A stretch of DNA of 64,000 bases from Streptomyces sp. B21-105 (GCF_036898465.1 NZ_JARUMJ010000001.1:2356001-2420000); one strand, 5' to 3'. Counted from the first letter of the stretch, positions 7,159-16,802 are shown. A program made the numbers and translations. Notes: generated by a model not told the origin, from the sequence alone.

Positions 7159-7962
7159 TCACTCCCCCAGGCCGGCCATGTCGCGCAGACGGCGGGCCTG
7201 GGCGGCGCGTTCGGCGGCTCGCTGGTCGTCGTACGTGCGGCCGCCCGCGCCGCGCAGCAGCGCCTTGGTCTCGATGACGGCCTCGCGGGGCGCGGCGAGA
7301 ATCGCCGTGGCCAGTTCACCGACCGTGGCGTCGAGGTCCTGCACGGGAACGGCGATGTTGGCGAGGCCGGTGCTCACCGCCTCCTCGGCGTGCACGAAGC
7401 GGCCGGTCAGGCAGATCTCGACCGCGCGGCCGTAGCCGACGAGGGAGACAAGGGGGTGCGTGCCCGTCAGGTCGGGCACAAGGCCGAGGCTGGTCTCACG
7501 CATGGCGAACTGCACATCGTCGGCGACGACGCGCAGGTCACAGGCGAGGGCCAGCTGGAAGCCCGCTCCAATGGCGTGGCCCTGGACGGCGGCGATGGAC
7601 ACGACGTCGTTGCGCCGCCACCAGGTGAAGCCCTCCTGGAAGCCGGCGATGGCGGCGTCGAGTTCGGCGTCGTCACCGCGTGCGAGATCGATGAAGGACG
7701 GCTCGCCCTCGATCCCCTCGGGGGTGAACATCTGCCGGTCGAGCCCCGCGGAGAAGGACTTGCCCTCGCCGCGCAGCACGACCACGCGGACGGAGCCCGG
7801 CACCAGTCGCCCGGCCTCCGCGAGCGCCCGCCACATGGCGGGGCTCTGCGCGTTGCGCTTGGCCGGGTTGGCCAGCGTCACCGTGGCGAGCGTGTCGTCG
7901 ACGGTGAGCCGTACGCCGTCCTTGTCGAGCAGGGGAACGAGTTCCTGGTCGGGCGTGGCCAT
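7159..7962 (-). CDS. Enoyl-CoA hydratase/isomerase family protein
   Basis: A 267-residue crotonase-fold enzyme acting on acyl-CoA thioesters. Seen: the oxyanion-hole segments SFSAGLD (about residues 70-76) and GHAIGAGFQLALACD (about 130-144), and RETSLGLVPDLTGTHPL. In the second segment the position that is the catalytic Glu in classic hydratases (GCELAM) is Gln, while the later Glu (RETSLG) is kept. This makes an isomerase or an altered activity as likely as simple hydration. ATG at 7962, monocistronic, convergent with the P10-type gene. Substrate unknown. Confidence 0.88.
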   Translation of the reverse strand: MATPDQELVPLLDKDGVRLTVDDTLATVTLANPAKRNAQSPAMWRALAEAGRLVPGSVRVVVLRGEGKSFSAGLDRQMFTPEGIEGEPSFIDLARGDDAELDAAIAGFQEGFTWWRRNDVVSIAAVQGHAIGAGFQLALACDLRVVADDVQFAMRETSLGLVPDLTGTHPLVSLVGYGRAVEICLTGRFVHAEEAVSTGLANIAVPVQDLDATVGELATAILAAPREAVIETKALLRGAGGRTYDDQRAAERAAQARRLRDMAGLGE

Positions 7963-8113
7963 GGGGCGCCTCCGGTGGGTGCGGTCAGCTAGCGGTCAGC
8001 TAAGTGACTGCACAGTAACCACCCGGCCGGTCTCAGGTCCCCCCGGGCCCCTCACAGGGCTCGGGAGGATGCCGACCGGATGGTCACCGTCGGAGCCGAT
8101 GGGCCGCCCCCGG

Positions 8114-8335
8114 TCAGGACGAGGCGGCCTTCTTGCCTCGAGTCGCCCCGCCACGCCCACGGAGCGTGACGCCCGACTCGCTGAGCATCCGGTGCACGAA
8201 GCCATACGAGCGGCCGGTCTCCTCGGCCAGCGCCCGGATGCTCGCACCGGAGTCGTACTTCTTCTTCAGGTCTGCCGCGAGCTTGTCGCGCGCGGCGCCG
8301 GTTACCCGGCTGCCCTTCTTCAGAGTCTCGGCCAC
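8114..8335 (-). CDS. Small helix-turn-helix DNA-binding protein
   Basis: A 73-residue basic protein. GTG 8335 is chosen because GAGGAGG stands five bases upstream; the longer frame to 8380 lacks such a site. The core SGASIRALAEETGRSYGFVHRMLSESGVTLRGRGG is a resolvase/MerR-like helix-turn-helix (ASIRALAEETGRSYGFVHRML), followed by a Gly/Arg/Lys tail (RGRGGATRGKKAASS). Streptomyces genomes carry highly conserved small proteins of this form. The target is unknown; size and basic tail fit either a regulator or a nucleoid-associated factor. Confidence 0.8.
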   Translation of the reverse strand: MAETLKKGSRVTGAARDKLAADLKKKYDSGASIRALAEETGRSYGFVHRMLSESGVTLRGRGGATRGKKAASS

Positions 8336-8709
8336 CCGTGCCTCCTCATGGGAAGTGCGCTCTGGTCTCCTCATGATCACCCCTCAGCGGCCCGATGGCC
8401 ACCCATTCGGCAAGGTCCGTGCGAGAGGCTTTTGACGACGGGAGCGCGCACCCACAAACGGAATCTGTTATTCCAGCCGATGACGTTCGTGCGGCCGAAC
8501 GGGTTGCTCCGCGAAAGGGCAGGTCAGAGACGCGCGACGGCCGACCCCTCGTCGACGGAGGGATCGGCCGTGAAATGGATGTAGGACACACCTCGATACG
8601 AGGAGATCTCACACAGATGATGGATCACCGGTAGGCCGAATGATCCAGACGGATGATCCACCGGGCGGGGGCACCCCGTCGGCCCGGTCTGCTCACCGTC
8701 GGCCGTCGG
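8336..8709. other. 374-base intergenic region with short inverted and direct repeats
   Basis: No supported gene. Open frames exist (a 79-codon plus-strand frame at 8395 and an 88-codon minus-strand frame at 8346), but their third-position GC is low for this genome and neither has a good ribosome site. The region holds a perfect 5-bp hairpin, CCTCG-ATA-CGAGG, at 8591-8603, and clustered ATGATCCA/GATGGATCA motifs between about 8617 and 8660. It lies between the HTH gene start and the ABC-F stop, so it probably carries the HTH promoter and the ABC-F terminator. Confidence 0.4.
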
Positions 8710-10308
<1,599 letters not shown>

Positions 10309-10380
10309 GGACAGACTCCAGTGCGGGGTCGTTGGCGGGATGGGCGGCTGAGGACGTTCCCGCCGTCTAATGCGCGAGGA

Positions 10381-10400
10381 GAATGGCCATGAGGCCATTC
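10381..10400. promoter_or_regulatory. Perfect 8-bp inverted repeat in the ABC-F leader/promoter
   Basis: GAATGGCC (10381-10388), a four-base spacer and GGCCATTC (10393-10400) form a perfect palindrome 73 bases upstream of the ABC-F start. On the minus strand a TAGAAT hexamer overlaps its left edge and could be the -10 of the ABC-F promoter, which would place the palindrome at the transcription start. It could be an operator or a leader hairpin; no T-run follows, so a simple terminator is unlikely. Confidence 0.55.
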
Positions 10401-10601
10401 TAACGGGACCGTGCAAGCACTTTTTCTGCGTTCAGGTGTTCGATCTCTGTCGAGGCACGCGCGCGGGCGTCGTCGCGGGGCATGTCGCGCGCGTCGTGGC
10501 GGGGCGTCGTCACGGGGGCGTTGTCGGTGGTGGGTGCCAGACTGGGCGGCACGGCACGCATCCGGTACGGGTCACACACGGGTCACAAGGGAGTGATCGG
10601 C

Positions 10602-11015
10602 ATGGCAGGCACGAACGGCGGACGCCCGAGCGTCTTCCCGTCGGTGTTGTACGCCGACGCGAAGGCCGCGATCCGGCAGCTCACGGAGGCCCTGGGCTTC
10701 ACCGAACTGTCCGTGTACGAGGGGGAGGACGGCTCGGTCCTGCACGCCGAGCTGGTGCAGGGCAACGGCGCGGTGATGCTCGGCTCGAAGGGCCACGGCG
10801 GTGTCTTCGACACGGCGATGAAGGGGGCGGGCCCGGCCGGCGTGTACGTCGTGGTGGACGACGTGGACGCACACCACCGGCGGGCCGCGGAGCACGGCGC
10901 GGAGATCCTCATGCCCCCGACCGACCAGGACTACGGCTCGCGTGACTACATGGCCCGTGACCTCGAGGGCAACATCTGGAGCTTCGGCACGTACGCGCCC
11001 GAGACCCAGGGCTGA
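10602..11015 (+). CDS. VOC family (glyoxalase/bleomycin-resistance fold) protein
   Basis: A 137-residue single vicinal-oxygen-chelate domain pair: PSVLYADAKAAIRQLTEALGF opens the first beta-alpha-beta unit, GVYVVVDDVDAHHRRAAEHGAEIL the second, and GSRDYMARDLEGNIWSFGTY is the typical C-terminal strand seen in VOC proteins of the PhnB-like type. ATG 10602 has GGGAG about nine bases upstream; a GTG at 10593 abuts that site and is less likely. It is divergent from ABC-F and convergent with the next gene. No substrate can be assigned. Confidence 0.85.
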   Translation: MAGTNGGRPSVFPSVLYADAKAAIRQLTEALGFTELSVYEGEDGSVLHAELVQGNGAVMLGSKGHGGVFDTAMKGAGPAGVYVVVDDVDAHHRRAAEHGAEILMPPTDQDYGSRDYMARDLEGNIWSFGTYAPETQG

Positions 11016-11016
11016 G

Positions 11017-11069
11017 CGCCGGCGGCCGGCCGGCCGGCCCGCGGCCGGCCGGCCCGCGGTCGGTCGACC
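11017..11069. terminator. GC-rich hairpin between convergent genes
   Basis: Between the VOC stop (11015) and the stop of the minus-strand gene (11075) lie repeated GGCCGGCCGG blocks that pair as GCCGGCCGG-CCCGCGG-CCGGCCGGC, followed by GGTCGGTCGACCGGC, itself self-complementary. There is no U-tract on either side. Streptomyces terminators often lack one, so a bidirectional terminator is the simplest reading. Confidence 0.6.
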
Positions 11070-11074
11070 GGCGG

Positions 11075-12517
11075 TCAGTTGCCGCCGGTGTGCACCTGGA
11101 AGGCGGCCCGGCGGACCGCCTTGGCCAACGCCGGATCCGGGTGCGCGGCGGCCAGCGCCACCAGCACCTGCACGGTGCGCGGGTGCCCGACGGCCCGCAC
11201 CTCGGTCAGCAGGGCGGGCACGGTCGGCTGCAGCGCGGACTCCAGGTGGCGTACCAGCATGGGCGCTTCGCCGTGGTCGGCGACGGCGGCGGCGGTGTCG
11301 ACCCACAGCCAGGTGGCCTCCTCCCGGGTGAGCACCTCGTGGGCGTCCTCCGGGTCGACGCCGTCGTGCTCGGCGAGCCACAGCAGGGCGTACGGCCGCA
11401 GGGTCGGCTCCTCGGCGACCGCTCGGACGTCCGGCTCGGCGGGGGCGCCGACCACGCGCAGCGCCTCGAAGGCGAGTCCGCGCAGCAGGGCGTCGTCGCC
11501 GCGGGCGGCGAGCAGCAGTTCGTTGACGGCACTGCCGACGGTCCGGGCGGCGAGCCAGGCGCGGTACTCGGCGCGGGCCGCGTTCGGCCGGAGCTGGGCG
11601 CAGCCGCGGAGCATGCCCTCGGCCGACTGCTCGATGTTGCCGGCGGGGCTCTGCGCGGCGACGCAGATCTGCTCCAGCTTGACCCAGACCGCCCAGCTGC
11701 CCAGCGGAGTCAGGGTGGCCTGCCCGCCGCCGCAGGTGAGCGCTCCCACCGAGGCGAGTGCGTGCAGGGCCCAGTCGAGGAGGGGGGCGAGCTCGGCGTC
11801 CGCGGCGTCCGGGGCGGGCTCCGCCGGGTCCGCGTCGACGGGGACCCGGGCGAGCGGGGCCGCGGGGTCGGACCCGGTGCCGTACGGCACTTCGCAGCGC
11901 TCGGTGCGCAGTTCGGTGACGCGCTGGCGCAGCAGGTCCAGAAGCTGCTCCACGGGGACGGGCCCGGCGGACAGCTGGAGGAAGGAGAGCACCTGCGGCA
12001 TCGCCGAGACGACCTCGGCGACGGCGGCGGGCTCCTGCTCCTCGGGTTCCGGGGAGGCGAGCGACCAGGCGTCGAACAGGGCGACCCAGCCGCGCAGGAC
12101 GGCGCTGTCGTCACGGTCCCAGGCGCGCAGCCGCCAGCCGGGGCGGGCGCTGTCCCCGTGCACCTCCACCAGACCGGCGAGGCGGGCGGTGTCCCAGTCG
12201 GCGCGGATCCGATCGATCGTCAGGCCCAGATCCGCGGCGGCCCGTTCGGCGGTCGTCTGGGAGAGGGTGGCCTTGCCGTCGTCCGTCGCGGCGTCGCGGC
12301 CGGGGCCGAGGGCGTTGTCGGCCCAGCGCGCGACGCGGGCCGCGGCGGCCAGTCCGGAGCGCGCCATTCTGGCCAGCTCCGCGGGCGCCGGAGTGCCCTG
12401 CGGCGGGCGGGGTGCGGGGCGGCGCGGGCGCCGCTCGTTCACAGCTGAGGGGGCGGCGGCCAGGGGTCGCGGGCGGACGAGTCGAAGCCTGGAGTCGCGC
12501 GGGATACGGGACGTCAC
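11075..12517 (-). CDS. Conserved hypothetical protein, 480 residues
   Basis: I do not recognise a family. The frame has good codon bias throughout. GTG 12517 (VTSRIPRDS) is chosen, with GGAAG about nine bases upstream; the frame extends further to 12619 without a site. The first ~75 residues are Pro/Arg-rich. The rest is Leu/Ala-rich and helical with no transmembrane segment, including ALLRGLAFEALRVVGAPAEPDVRAVA and LLTEVRAVGHPRTVQVLVALAAAHPDPALAKAVRRAAFQ. The latter resembles HEAT-like repeats near the C-terminus, and a winged-helix-like stretch (TTAERAAADLGLTIDRIRADWDTARLAGLVEV) lies near residue 110. A soluble helical scaffold or regulator is possible; function unknown. Confidence 0.75.
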   Translation of the reverse strand: MTSRIPRDSRLRLVRPRPLAAAPSAVNERRPRRPAPRPPQGTPAPAELARMARSGLAAAARVARWADNALGPGRDAATDDGKATLSQTTAERAAADLGLTIDRIRADWDTARLAGLVEVHGDSARPGWRLRAWDRDDSAVLRGWVALFDAWSLASPEPEEQEPAAVAEVVSAMPQVLSFLQLSAGPVPVEQLLDLLRQRVTELRTERCEVPYGTGSDPAAPLARVPVDADPAEPAPDAADAELAPLLDWALHALASVGALTCGGGQATLTPLGSWAVWVKLEQICVAAQSPAGNIEQSAEGMLRGCAQLRPNAARAEYRAWLAARTVGSAVNELLLAARGDDALLRGLAFEALRVVGAPAEPDVRAVAEEPTLRPYALLWLAEHDGVDPEDAHEVLTREEATWLWVDTAAAVADHGEAPMLVRHLESALQPTVPALLTEVRAVGHPRTVQVLVALAAAHPDPALAKAVRRAAFQVHTGGN

Positions 12518-12766
12518 GAGTGCAGTCTTCCGGTTGACGGTCCGAAAACCCAAACGGAATGGCACCGCGGGGCACGGGACCTCCCGGCGCACGGGGTGCC
12601 GCGTGGGCCGGGGAGACATCGTCAGGCCGGTGGTACCCGCTTAAACGGAACGGTCGGTCCCGCTCCTGTCGGACCGCTCAGGACCGGGTCGGCGTGCGAC
12701 GTGGGCGGACCTGGGGAGGACGCGGCGCGGGCCCCGGCGCGGGCCGGCGCGAGGGCCGGGGGCGGG
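12518..12766. other. Intergenic region between two minus-strand genes
   Basis: About 250 bases. It contains a CGGACCG...CGGTCCG-like set of short inverted repeats around 12649-12690 (AACGGTCGGTCC...GGACCGCTC), which may terminate the alpha/beta hydrolase transcript, and a GGCGCGGGCCCCGGCGCGGGCC repeat near 12725-12750. No gene supported. Confidence 0.35.
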
Positions 12767-13921
12767 TCACATCAGGGGGGTCAGGAAGCGGCGCAGGGTC
12801 TCTTCGTAGGCGGCGGGGTCGGGGTTCCACATGGCGCCGTGCGGGGCGTGCGGGACGGTGTGGAGGCTGACCAGGTCGGGGCGGCGGTCGGCGAGCCGGC
12901 GGCTGACGGCCCAGGGGGCGACGGTGTCGCCGGGCCCGTGGAAGACCAGGGTCGGGACCCGCAGCCGCGCCTGACTGCCGTCCGCACCGCCAAGGCCGCC
13001 CCTGCCGCCGGCTCCGGGCGAGCCGCCCGCCATGCCGATGCGGCCCTCGGCGGCACGGACGGCGAGCGGCAGCAGGGCGGCGGGCGTGTGCCGGGCGGCG
13101 GCGAGTGCGCGCACGGTCGTCCGCCAGTCGAGGACCGGGGAGTCCAGCACGAGTCCCGAGACCAGGTCGCTCAGGCCGGAGTCGGCGGCGGCACGCAGGG
13201 CCATGGCGGCGCCCGTGGACCAGCCGAGCAGGACGACGCGCTCGGCGCCGTATCGCACGGCGTACCGCATCGCCGCGTCCAGGTCGCGCCACTCGGTCGC
13301 GCCGAGGTGACTCAGGCCGTCCGGGGAACGGGGCGCGCCGAGGTCGCCGCGGTAGGCGAGGGTGAGCACGGGGAGGCGGGCGCCGTGCAGGAAGCCGATG
13401 AGGTTGAGGGCGTGCTCCCGGGTGGTCCCCAGACCGTGCACGGCGATCACCCAGGTGCGACGGGCTCCCGGGACGAACCAGGCGGGCAGGTTGCCCAGTT
13501 CGCCGGGCACGTCGACGTCGGCGTGGTCGAGGCCGAGGGCGGTGCCGGGGTCGCCGACGTACAGGTTCGGGGTGAGCCGGACCGGGTCGCCGGCGGCCAG
13601 GGAGCCGTGGCTGACGCGTTCCAGCCGGCGGACCACGGTGTCGGCGGTGTGCAGGGCGTCGGGCAGGACCGGGCCGACGACGGCGTGGGAGCCGTTGCCA
13701 CAGAGGCCGTAGGCGCCGGGCCGCAGGGCCGCGAGGTCGCGCGTGAGGGTGACCTGTCCGGCGGCAGTGCTGTGCACGGTGAGCCGGGGTTCGGTGGGCA
13801 GGGGCCGGCCGGGTGGCGCCTTCAACGCGGCGTCGCTGGCCAACCGGCCGGCGGCGACACCGACGGCGCCGGCGGCCAGGGCTGCGGTGACGGCGGCGGC
13901 CGTCGCTGTGACAGTGCGCAC
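12767..13921 (-). CDS. Alpha/beta hydrolase with N-terminal signal anchor
   Basis: A 384-residue protein. GTG 13921 (VRTVTATAAAVTAALAAGAVGVAAG) gives a hydrophobic N-terminal segment at residues 4-26, likely an uncleaved anchor or signal. The hydrolase domain starts after residue ~165 (RRTWVIAVHGLGTTREHAL). It has a nucleophile elbow GWSTGAAMAL, an acid-loop candidate HGPGDTVAPW and a terminal His in LHTVPHAPHGAMW, so Ser-Asp-His can all be placed. A Gly-rich insert (GGSPGAGGRGGLGGADG) interrupts the cap region. An extracytoplasmic esterase or peptidase is plausible; substrate unknown. Confidence 0.82.
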   Translation of the reverse strand: MRTVTATAAAVTAALAAGAVGVAAGRLASDAALKAPPGRPLPTEPRLTVHSTAAGQVTLTRDLAALRPGAYGLCGNGSHAVVGPVLPDALHTADTVVRRLERVSHGSLAAGDPVRLTPNLYVGDPGTALGLDHADVDVPGELGNLPAWFVPGARRTWVIAVHGLGTTREHALNLIGFLHGARLPVLTLAYRGDLGAPRSPDGLSHLGATEWRDLDAAMRYAVRYGAERVVLLGWSTGAAMALRAAADSGLSDLVSGLVLDSPVLDWRTTVRALAAARHTPAALLPLAVRAAEGRIGMAGGSPGAGGRGGLGGADGSQARLRVPTLVFHGPGDTVAPWAVSRRLADRRPDLVSLHTVPHAPHGAMWNPDPAAYEETLRRFLTPLM

Positions 13922-14002
13922 GAGCCCAGTGTCCTGGCCATCGCGCCGACCGGCCAGTGGTGCGGGACGCCCGAGGCGACGCACGCGCGAACCCCACGAC
14001 CG

Positions 14003-14701
14003 TCAGCCCGGTTGCCCGTATCCCCGGAGGCGCTCCCCCACCTGGGCGACCTGGTCCTCCGTCAGGAGTGCGGGCGTGCGGCCGGGAACCGAGGATGCGG
14101 TCAGCCACAGACGGCACATCCACTCCAGTTGGGCCGTACGGTCGTACGCCTGGTCGAGGCCCGCACCGTGGGTCAGGGTGCCGTGGTTGCGCAGGAGGCA
14201 GCCGGACCGTCCCTCGAGGGCCCGGAGGGTGTGCGCGGCCAGCTCCTCGGTGCCGTAGGCGGCGTAGGGCGCGACCCGGACGGGTCCGCCGAGCGCGCTC
14301 GCCATGTAGTGGATCAGGGGGAGCTCGTCGACGAGGGTGGAGACGGCGGTGGCGTGCACGGCGTGGGTGTGCACGATCGCCCCGGCGTCGGTGGCCCGGT
14401 ACACGGCCAGATGCATGGGGAGTTCGCTGCTGGGGGCCAGGGAGCCGAGGGCCTGCCGGCCGGTGAGGTCGACGCCGGTGACGTCGTCCGGGGCGAGCCG
14501 GTCGTAGGGCACGCCGGACGGCGTCACGAGCACGGTGTCGCCGACGCGCACCGAGACGTTGCCCGAGGTGCCGACGACCAGCCCGTCGGCGACCGTGCGG
14601 CGGGCGGCCGCCACCAGTTCGGCCCAGGCCCGCGCCTCCTCGGGGGACGCCTGCCGCCCCCGCCGCCGGACGTCCGCTCGCTCGCCTCGATGCTCAGCCA
14701 T
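14003..14701 (-). CDS. Class II aldolase/adducin family protein
   Basis: A 232-residue metal-dependent aldolase of the L-fuculose-phosphate aldolase type. Seen: VVGTSGNVSVRVGDTVLVTPSG (phosphate-binding), DLTGRQALGSLAPSSELPMHLAVYRATDAGAIVHTHAVHATAV with the Zn-ligand cluster HTHAVHA and the catalytic Glu in SSELPMH, and LRNHGTLTHG with a third His. ATG 14701 is the only good start. It is divergent from the PiT transporter, so its promoter shares the 14702-14865 region. Likely splits a sugar-phosphate into DHAP and an aldehyde, or acts in methylthioribose salvage. Confidence 0.88.
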   Translation of the reverse strand: MAEHRGERADVRRRGRQASPEEARAWAELVAAARRTVADGLVVGTSGNVSVRVGDTVLVTPSGVPYDRLAPDDVTGVDLTGRQALGSLAPSSELPMHLAVYRATDAGAIVHTHAVHATAVSTLVDELPLIHYMASALGGPVRVAPYAAYGTEELAAHTLRALEGRSGCLLRNHGTLTHGAGLDQAYDRTAQLEWMCRLWLTASSVPGRTPALLTEDQVAQVGERLRGYGQPG

Positions 14702-14796
14702 GCCGCGATCCTGTCAGTCCCGCGCGGGGGCCGTCGGCACTCCCCGCTCGGGCGACGGCACAGCCGGGTCATCCGGACACCGTGACGCCCGCCACA

Positions 14797-14818
14797 GTTC
14801 ATCTTCCGTTCACCCGGG
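14797..14818 (+). promoter_or_regulatory. PHO box (PhoP direct-repeat operator)
   Basis: Two adjacent 11-base units, GTTCATCTTCC (14797-14807) and GTTCACCCGGG (14808-14818), match the Streptomyces PhoP direct-repeat consensus in which each unit begins GTTCA. They lie 48 bases upstream of the PiT start codon, the place expected for PhoP activation under phosphate limitation. Inferred from sequence; binding not shown. Confidence 0.8.
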
Positions 14819-14865
14819 TTGCCTACGGTCAATCAGCCAATGACTTCGAACGATTGCCTGGGTAA

Positions 14866-16128
14866 ATGGAAAACTTCTCGCTGATCCTCGCGATTGTGGT
14901 GGTAACCGCACTTGCGTTTGATTTCACGAACGGTTTTCACGACACCGCCAACGCGATGGCCACGACCATCTCGACCGGTGCACTCAAGCCCAAGGTCGCG
15001 GTGGCCATGTCCGCCGTGCTGAACCTTGTGGGAGCCTTCCTCTCGGTGGAGGTCGCCAACACGATCTCCAAGGGTCTCGTCGACGAGACCGGCATCCGTC
15101 CCGAGGTCATCTTCGCCGCCCTGGTCGGCGCGATCCTCTGGAATCTGCTGACCTGGCTGGTGGGTCTGCCCTCCAGCTCCTCGCACGCCCTGATGGGCGG
15201 TCTGATCGGCGCCACCATCGCCTCGGCCGGCATGGGCGCGGTGCACGGCGACGTGCTCGTCACCAAGGTGCTGCTGCCGGCGGTCGCCGCCCCGATCGTC
15301 GCGGGCGTCGCGGCGATGCTCGCCACCCGCCTCTCCTACACGCTGGGCCGCAAGGCCGACGGCAAGGCCGCGGACAAGGGTTACCGCGCGGGCCAGATCG
15401 CCTCGGCCGGCCTGGTCTCTCTCGCCCACGGCACCAACGACGCCCAGAAGACGATGGGCATCATCACCCTCGCGCTGGTCGCCGGCGGCGCCGTGGCCCC
15501 CGACTCCGACCCGCCCACCTGGGTCATCCTCTCGGCCGGTCTGGCCATCGCGCTCGGCACCTACCTCGGCGGCTGGCGCATCATCCGCACGATGGGCAAG
15601 GGGCTGACCGACCTCCAGCCGCAGCAGGGCTTCGCCGCCCAGACCAGTGCCGCGACGGTCATCCTGGCCTCGTCCCACCTCGGCTTCTCCCTCTCCACCA
15701 CGCATTCGGTCTCCGGTGCGGTGATGGGCGCGGGGCTGGGCCGCAAGGGCGGCGTGGTCCGGTGGTCGACCGCGACCCGCATGTTCGTCGCCTGGGGTCT
15801 GACGCTCCCGGCCGCCGCCCTGGTGGGCGCGCTCGCCGAATCGGTCACCGGGCTCGGCGACTGGGGCACGGCCGTGGTCGCCGTCTTCCTGATCGCCTCC
15901 AGCGCGGCCATCTGGAAGATCTCCCGGCGTGAGGTCGTCGACGCGTCGAACGTCAACGAGACCGAGGAACCGGCCGGAGTGATCACCACGGCCATCGCCA
16001 TGGTCGCCCCGCCGCCCACGGGCACGCCGGCCGCGGACGTCACGACGGACCTGACGGCCACCATCCCGGCGCCGCCCGCGTCGGCCGCGCCGCCCGCCCC
16101 TGCCGCTCCCCCTGCCGCGGCCGTCTGA
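14866..16128 (+). CDS. pitH: Low-affinity inorganic phosphate transporter, PiT family
   Basis: A 420-residue integral membrane protein. Both PiT signature halves are visible: DFTNGFHDTANAMATTISTGAL near the N-terminus and SLAHGTNDAQKTMGIITLAL near residue 190. Each is a GxxNDA/GFHDTANA phosphate-binding motif, and an SSHLGFSLSTTHSVSGAVMGAG repeat of SSSSHALMGGLIGA also appears. About ten hydrophobic helices precede an unusual Ala/Pro-rich cytoplasmic tail of some 60 residues (TIPAPPASAAPPAPAAPP). It carries phosphate, probably as metal-phosphate, with protons. The PHO box upstream indicates control by PhoR-PhoP. It resembles the S. coelicolor pitH2 arrangement, in which a small membrane protein follows. 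Confidence 0.93.
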   Translation: MENFSLILAIVVVTALAFDFTNGFHDTANAMATTISTGALKPKVAVAMSAVLNLVGAFLSVEVANTISKGLVDETGIRPEVIFAALVGAILWNLLTWLVGLPSSSSHALMGGLIGATIASAGMGAVHGDVLVTKVLLPAVAAPIVAGVAAMLATRLSYTLGRKADGKAADKGYRAGQIASAGLVSLAHGTNDAQKTMGIITLALVAGGAVAPDSDPPTWVILSAGLAIALGTYLGGWRIIRTMGKGLTDLQPQQGFAAQTSAATVILASSHLGFSLSTTHSVSGAVMGAGLGRKGGVVRWSTATRMFVAWGLTLPAAALVGALAESVTGLGDWGTAVVAVFLIASSAAIWKISRREVVDASNVNETEEPAGVITTAIAMVAPPPTGTPAADVTTDLTATIPAPPASAAPPAPAAPPAAAV

Positions 16129-16162
16129 GCCCGCGCCACCGGAACGAAGGAAGAGAACCGCC

Positions 16163-16384
16163 ATGAAGATCGACTGGGCAGCCCTGGGCTCCGTGTTCGG
16201 CGTCAGCCTCGTGGTCACCGTGGGCCTCGTCACCCTGTTCACCCTCGGCGTCATGGGCCTGTCGCGCAGGGAACGCGCGGCGGCCGAGGGCGGCTCGGCC
16301 GCCCTCGCGGTGACGGGCGCGTACGCGTGCTTCGCCGCCTGCGCGGCAGCCGTGGCCTACGGCATCTCGCTGATCGTGGTCTGA
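16163..16384 (+). CDS. Small membrane protein downstream of PiT
   Basis: A 73-residue protein with two hydrophobic helices (about residues 7-32, ALGSVFGVSLVVTVGLVTLFTLGVMGL, and 46-70) joined by a charged turn (SRRERAAAEGGS). GAAGGAAGAG precedes the ATG. It begins 34 bases after the PiT stop and is probably co-transcribed. No known domain; an accessory to phosphate uptake is an inference from position only. Confidence 0.8.
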   Translation: MKIDWAALGSVFGVSLVVTVGLVTLFTLGVMGLSRRERAAAEGGSAALAVTGAYACFAACAAAVAYGISLIVV

Positions 16385-16396
16385 CGCGCCGTCGTC

Positions 16397-16512
16397 CGAC
16401 GGGACGTGGGCCGACGGGACGTGGGCCGACGGGACGTGGACCTCAGGGGTGCGGGACGGATCGTCGTCCCGCACCCCGTTCCTGTTCCCGTTCCTGTTCC
16501 CGTTCCTGTGCT
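16397..16512. repeat. Two short tandem arrays after the small membrane protein gene
   Basis: Three copies of CGACGGGACGTGGGC (16397-16411, 16412-16426, 16427-16441; the third has one change) begin 13 bases after the stop at 16384. They are followed by three copies of CGTTCCTGTTCC (16477-16488, 16489-16500, 16501-16512; last copy degenerate). A GCACCCCGTT motif recurs three times between 16471 and 16556. The region precedes the cobalamin riboswitch. Confidence 0.9.
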
Positions 16513-16639
16513 CGTCCGCGCACCCCGTTCCCGTACCCGCTCTCCGCACCCCGTTCGTGAACCCCGCCGGCCCCGCCGTGTGGGGTTCTGCACATCCTCC
16601 CCGCGCAGGTCAACAGCAAGTTGACGACTCTTCCGGGCC

Positions 16640-16760
16640 CGTGGTGGACTGCCCGGGCCATTACGGCGGCAGAAGAGGAAGCCGGTGCGAGTCCGGCGCG
16701 GTCCCGCCACTGTCACCGGGGAGCAGACCCCCGGGAGCCAGGAACTCTCGCCGCCGGTCT
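16640..16760 (+). ncRNA. Adenosylcobalamin (B12) riboswitch
   Basis: The conserved core is clear: GGAAGCCGGTGCGAGTCCGG (16678-16697), then the B12-box-type GGTCCCGCCACTGT (16700-16713), then the paired CCGGGGAGC...CCCCCGGGAGCCAGGAACTCTC segment (to about 16749). Upstream, the GGGCCCGTGGTGGACTGCCCGGGCC stretch (16636-16660) supplies the outer arms. It precedes the cobalamin biosynthesis operon. Ligand binding should reduce expression. The downstream GAGG-A-CCTC fold (16791-16799) that can hide the ribosome site of the mini-ORF suggests translational control. Outer limits are approximate. Confidence 0.93.
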
Positions 16761-16802
16761 CGTCGAACCAGGGCGCGGACACCCTGAGTGAGGACCTCTG
16801 CC

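Noticed and set aside
8395..8634. A 79-codon plus-strand frame between the HTH and ABC-F genes
   Set aside because: Low third-position GC for this genome and no ribosome site; no recognisable motif.
11017..11069. GGCCGG blocks as an attachment site or insertion-sequence end
   Set aside because: No flanking target duplications, integrase or transposase; position between convergent stops fits a terminator.
16479..16512. A CRISPR-like pattern in the CGTTCCTGTTCC repeats
   Set aside because: Units are contiguous 12-mers with no spacers; a simple tandem repeat.
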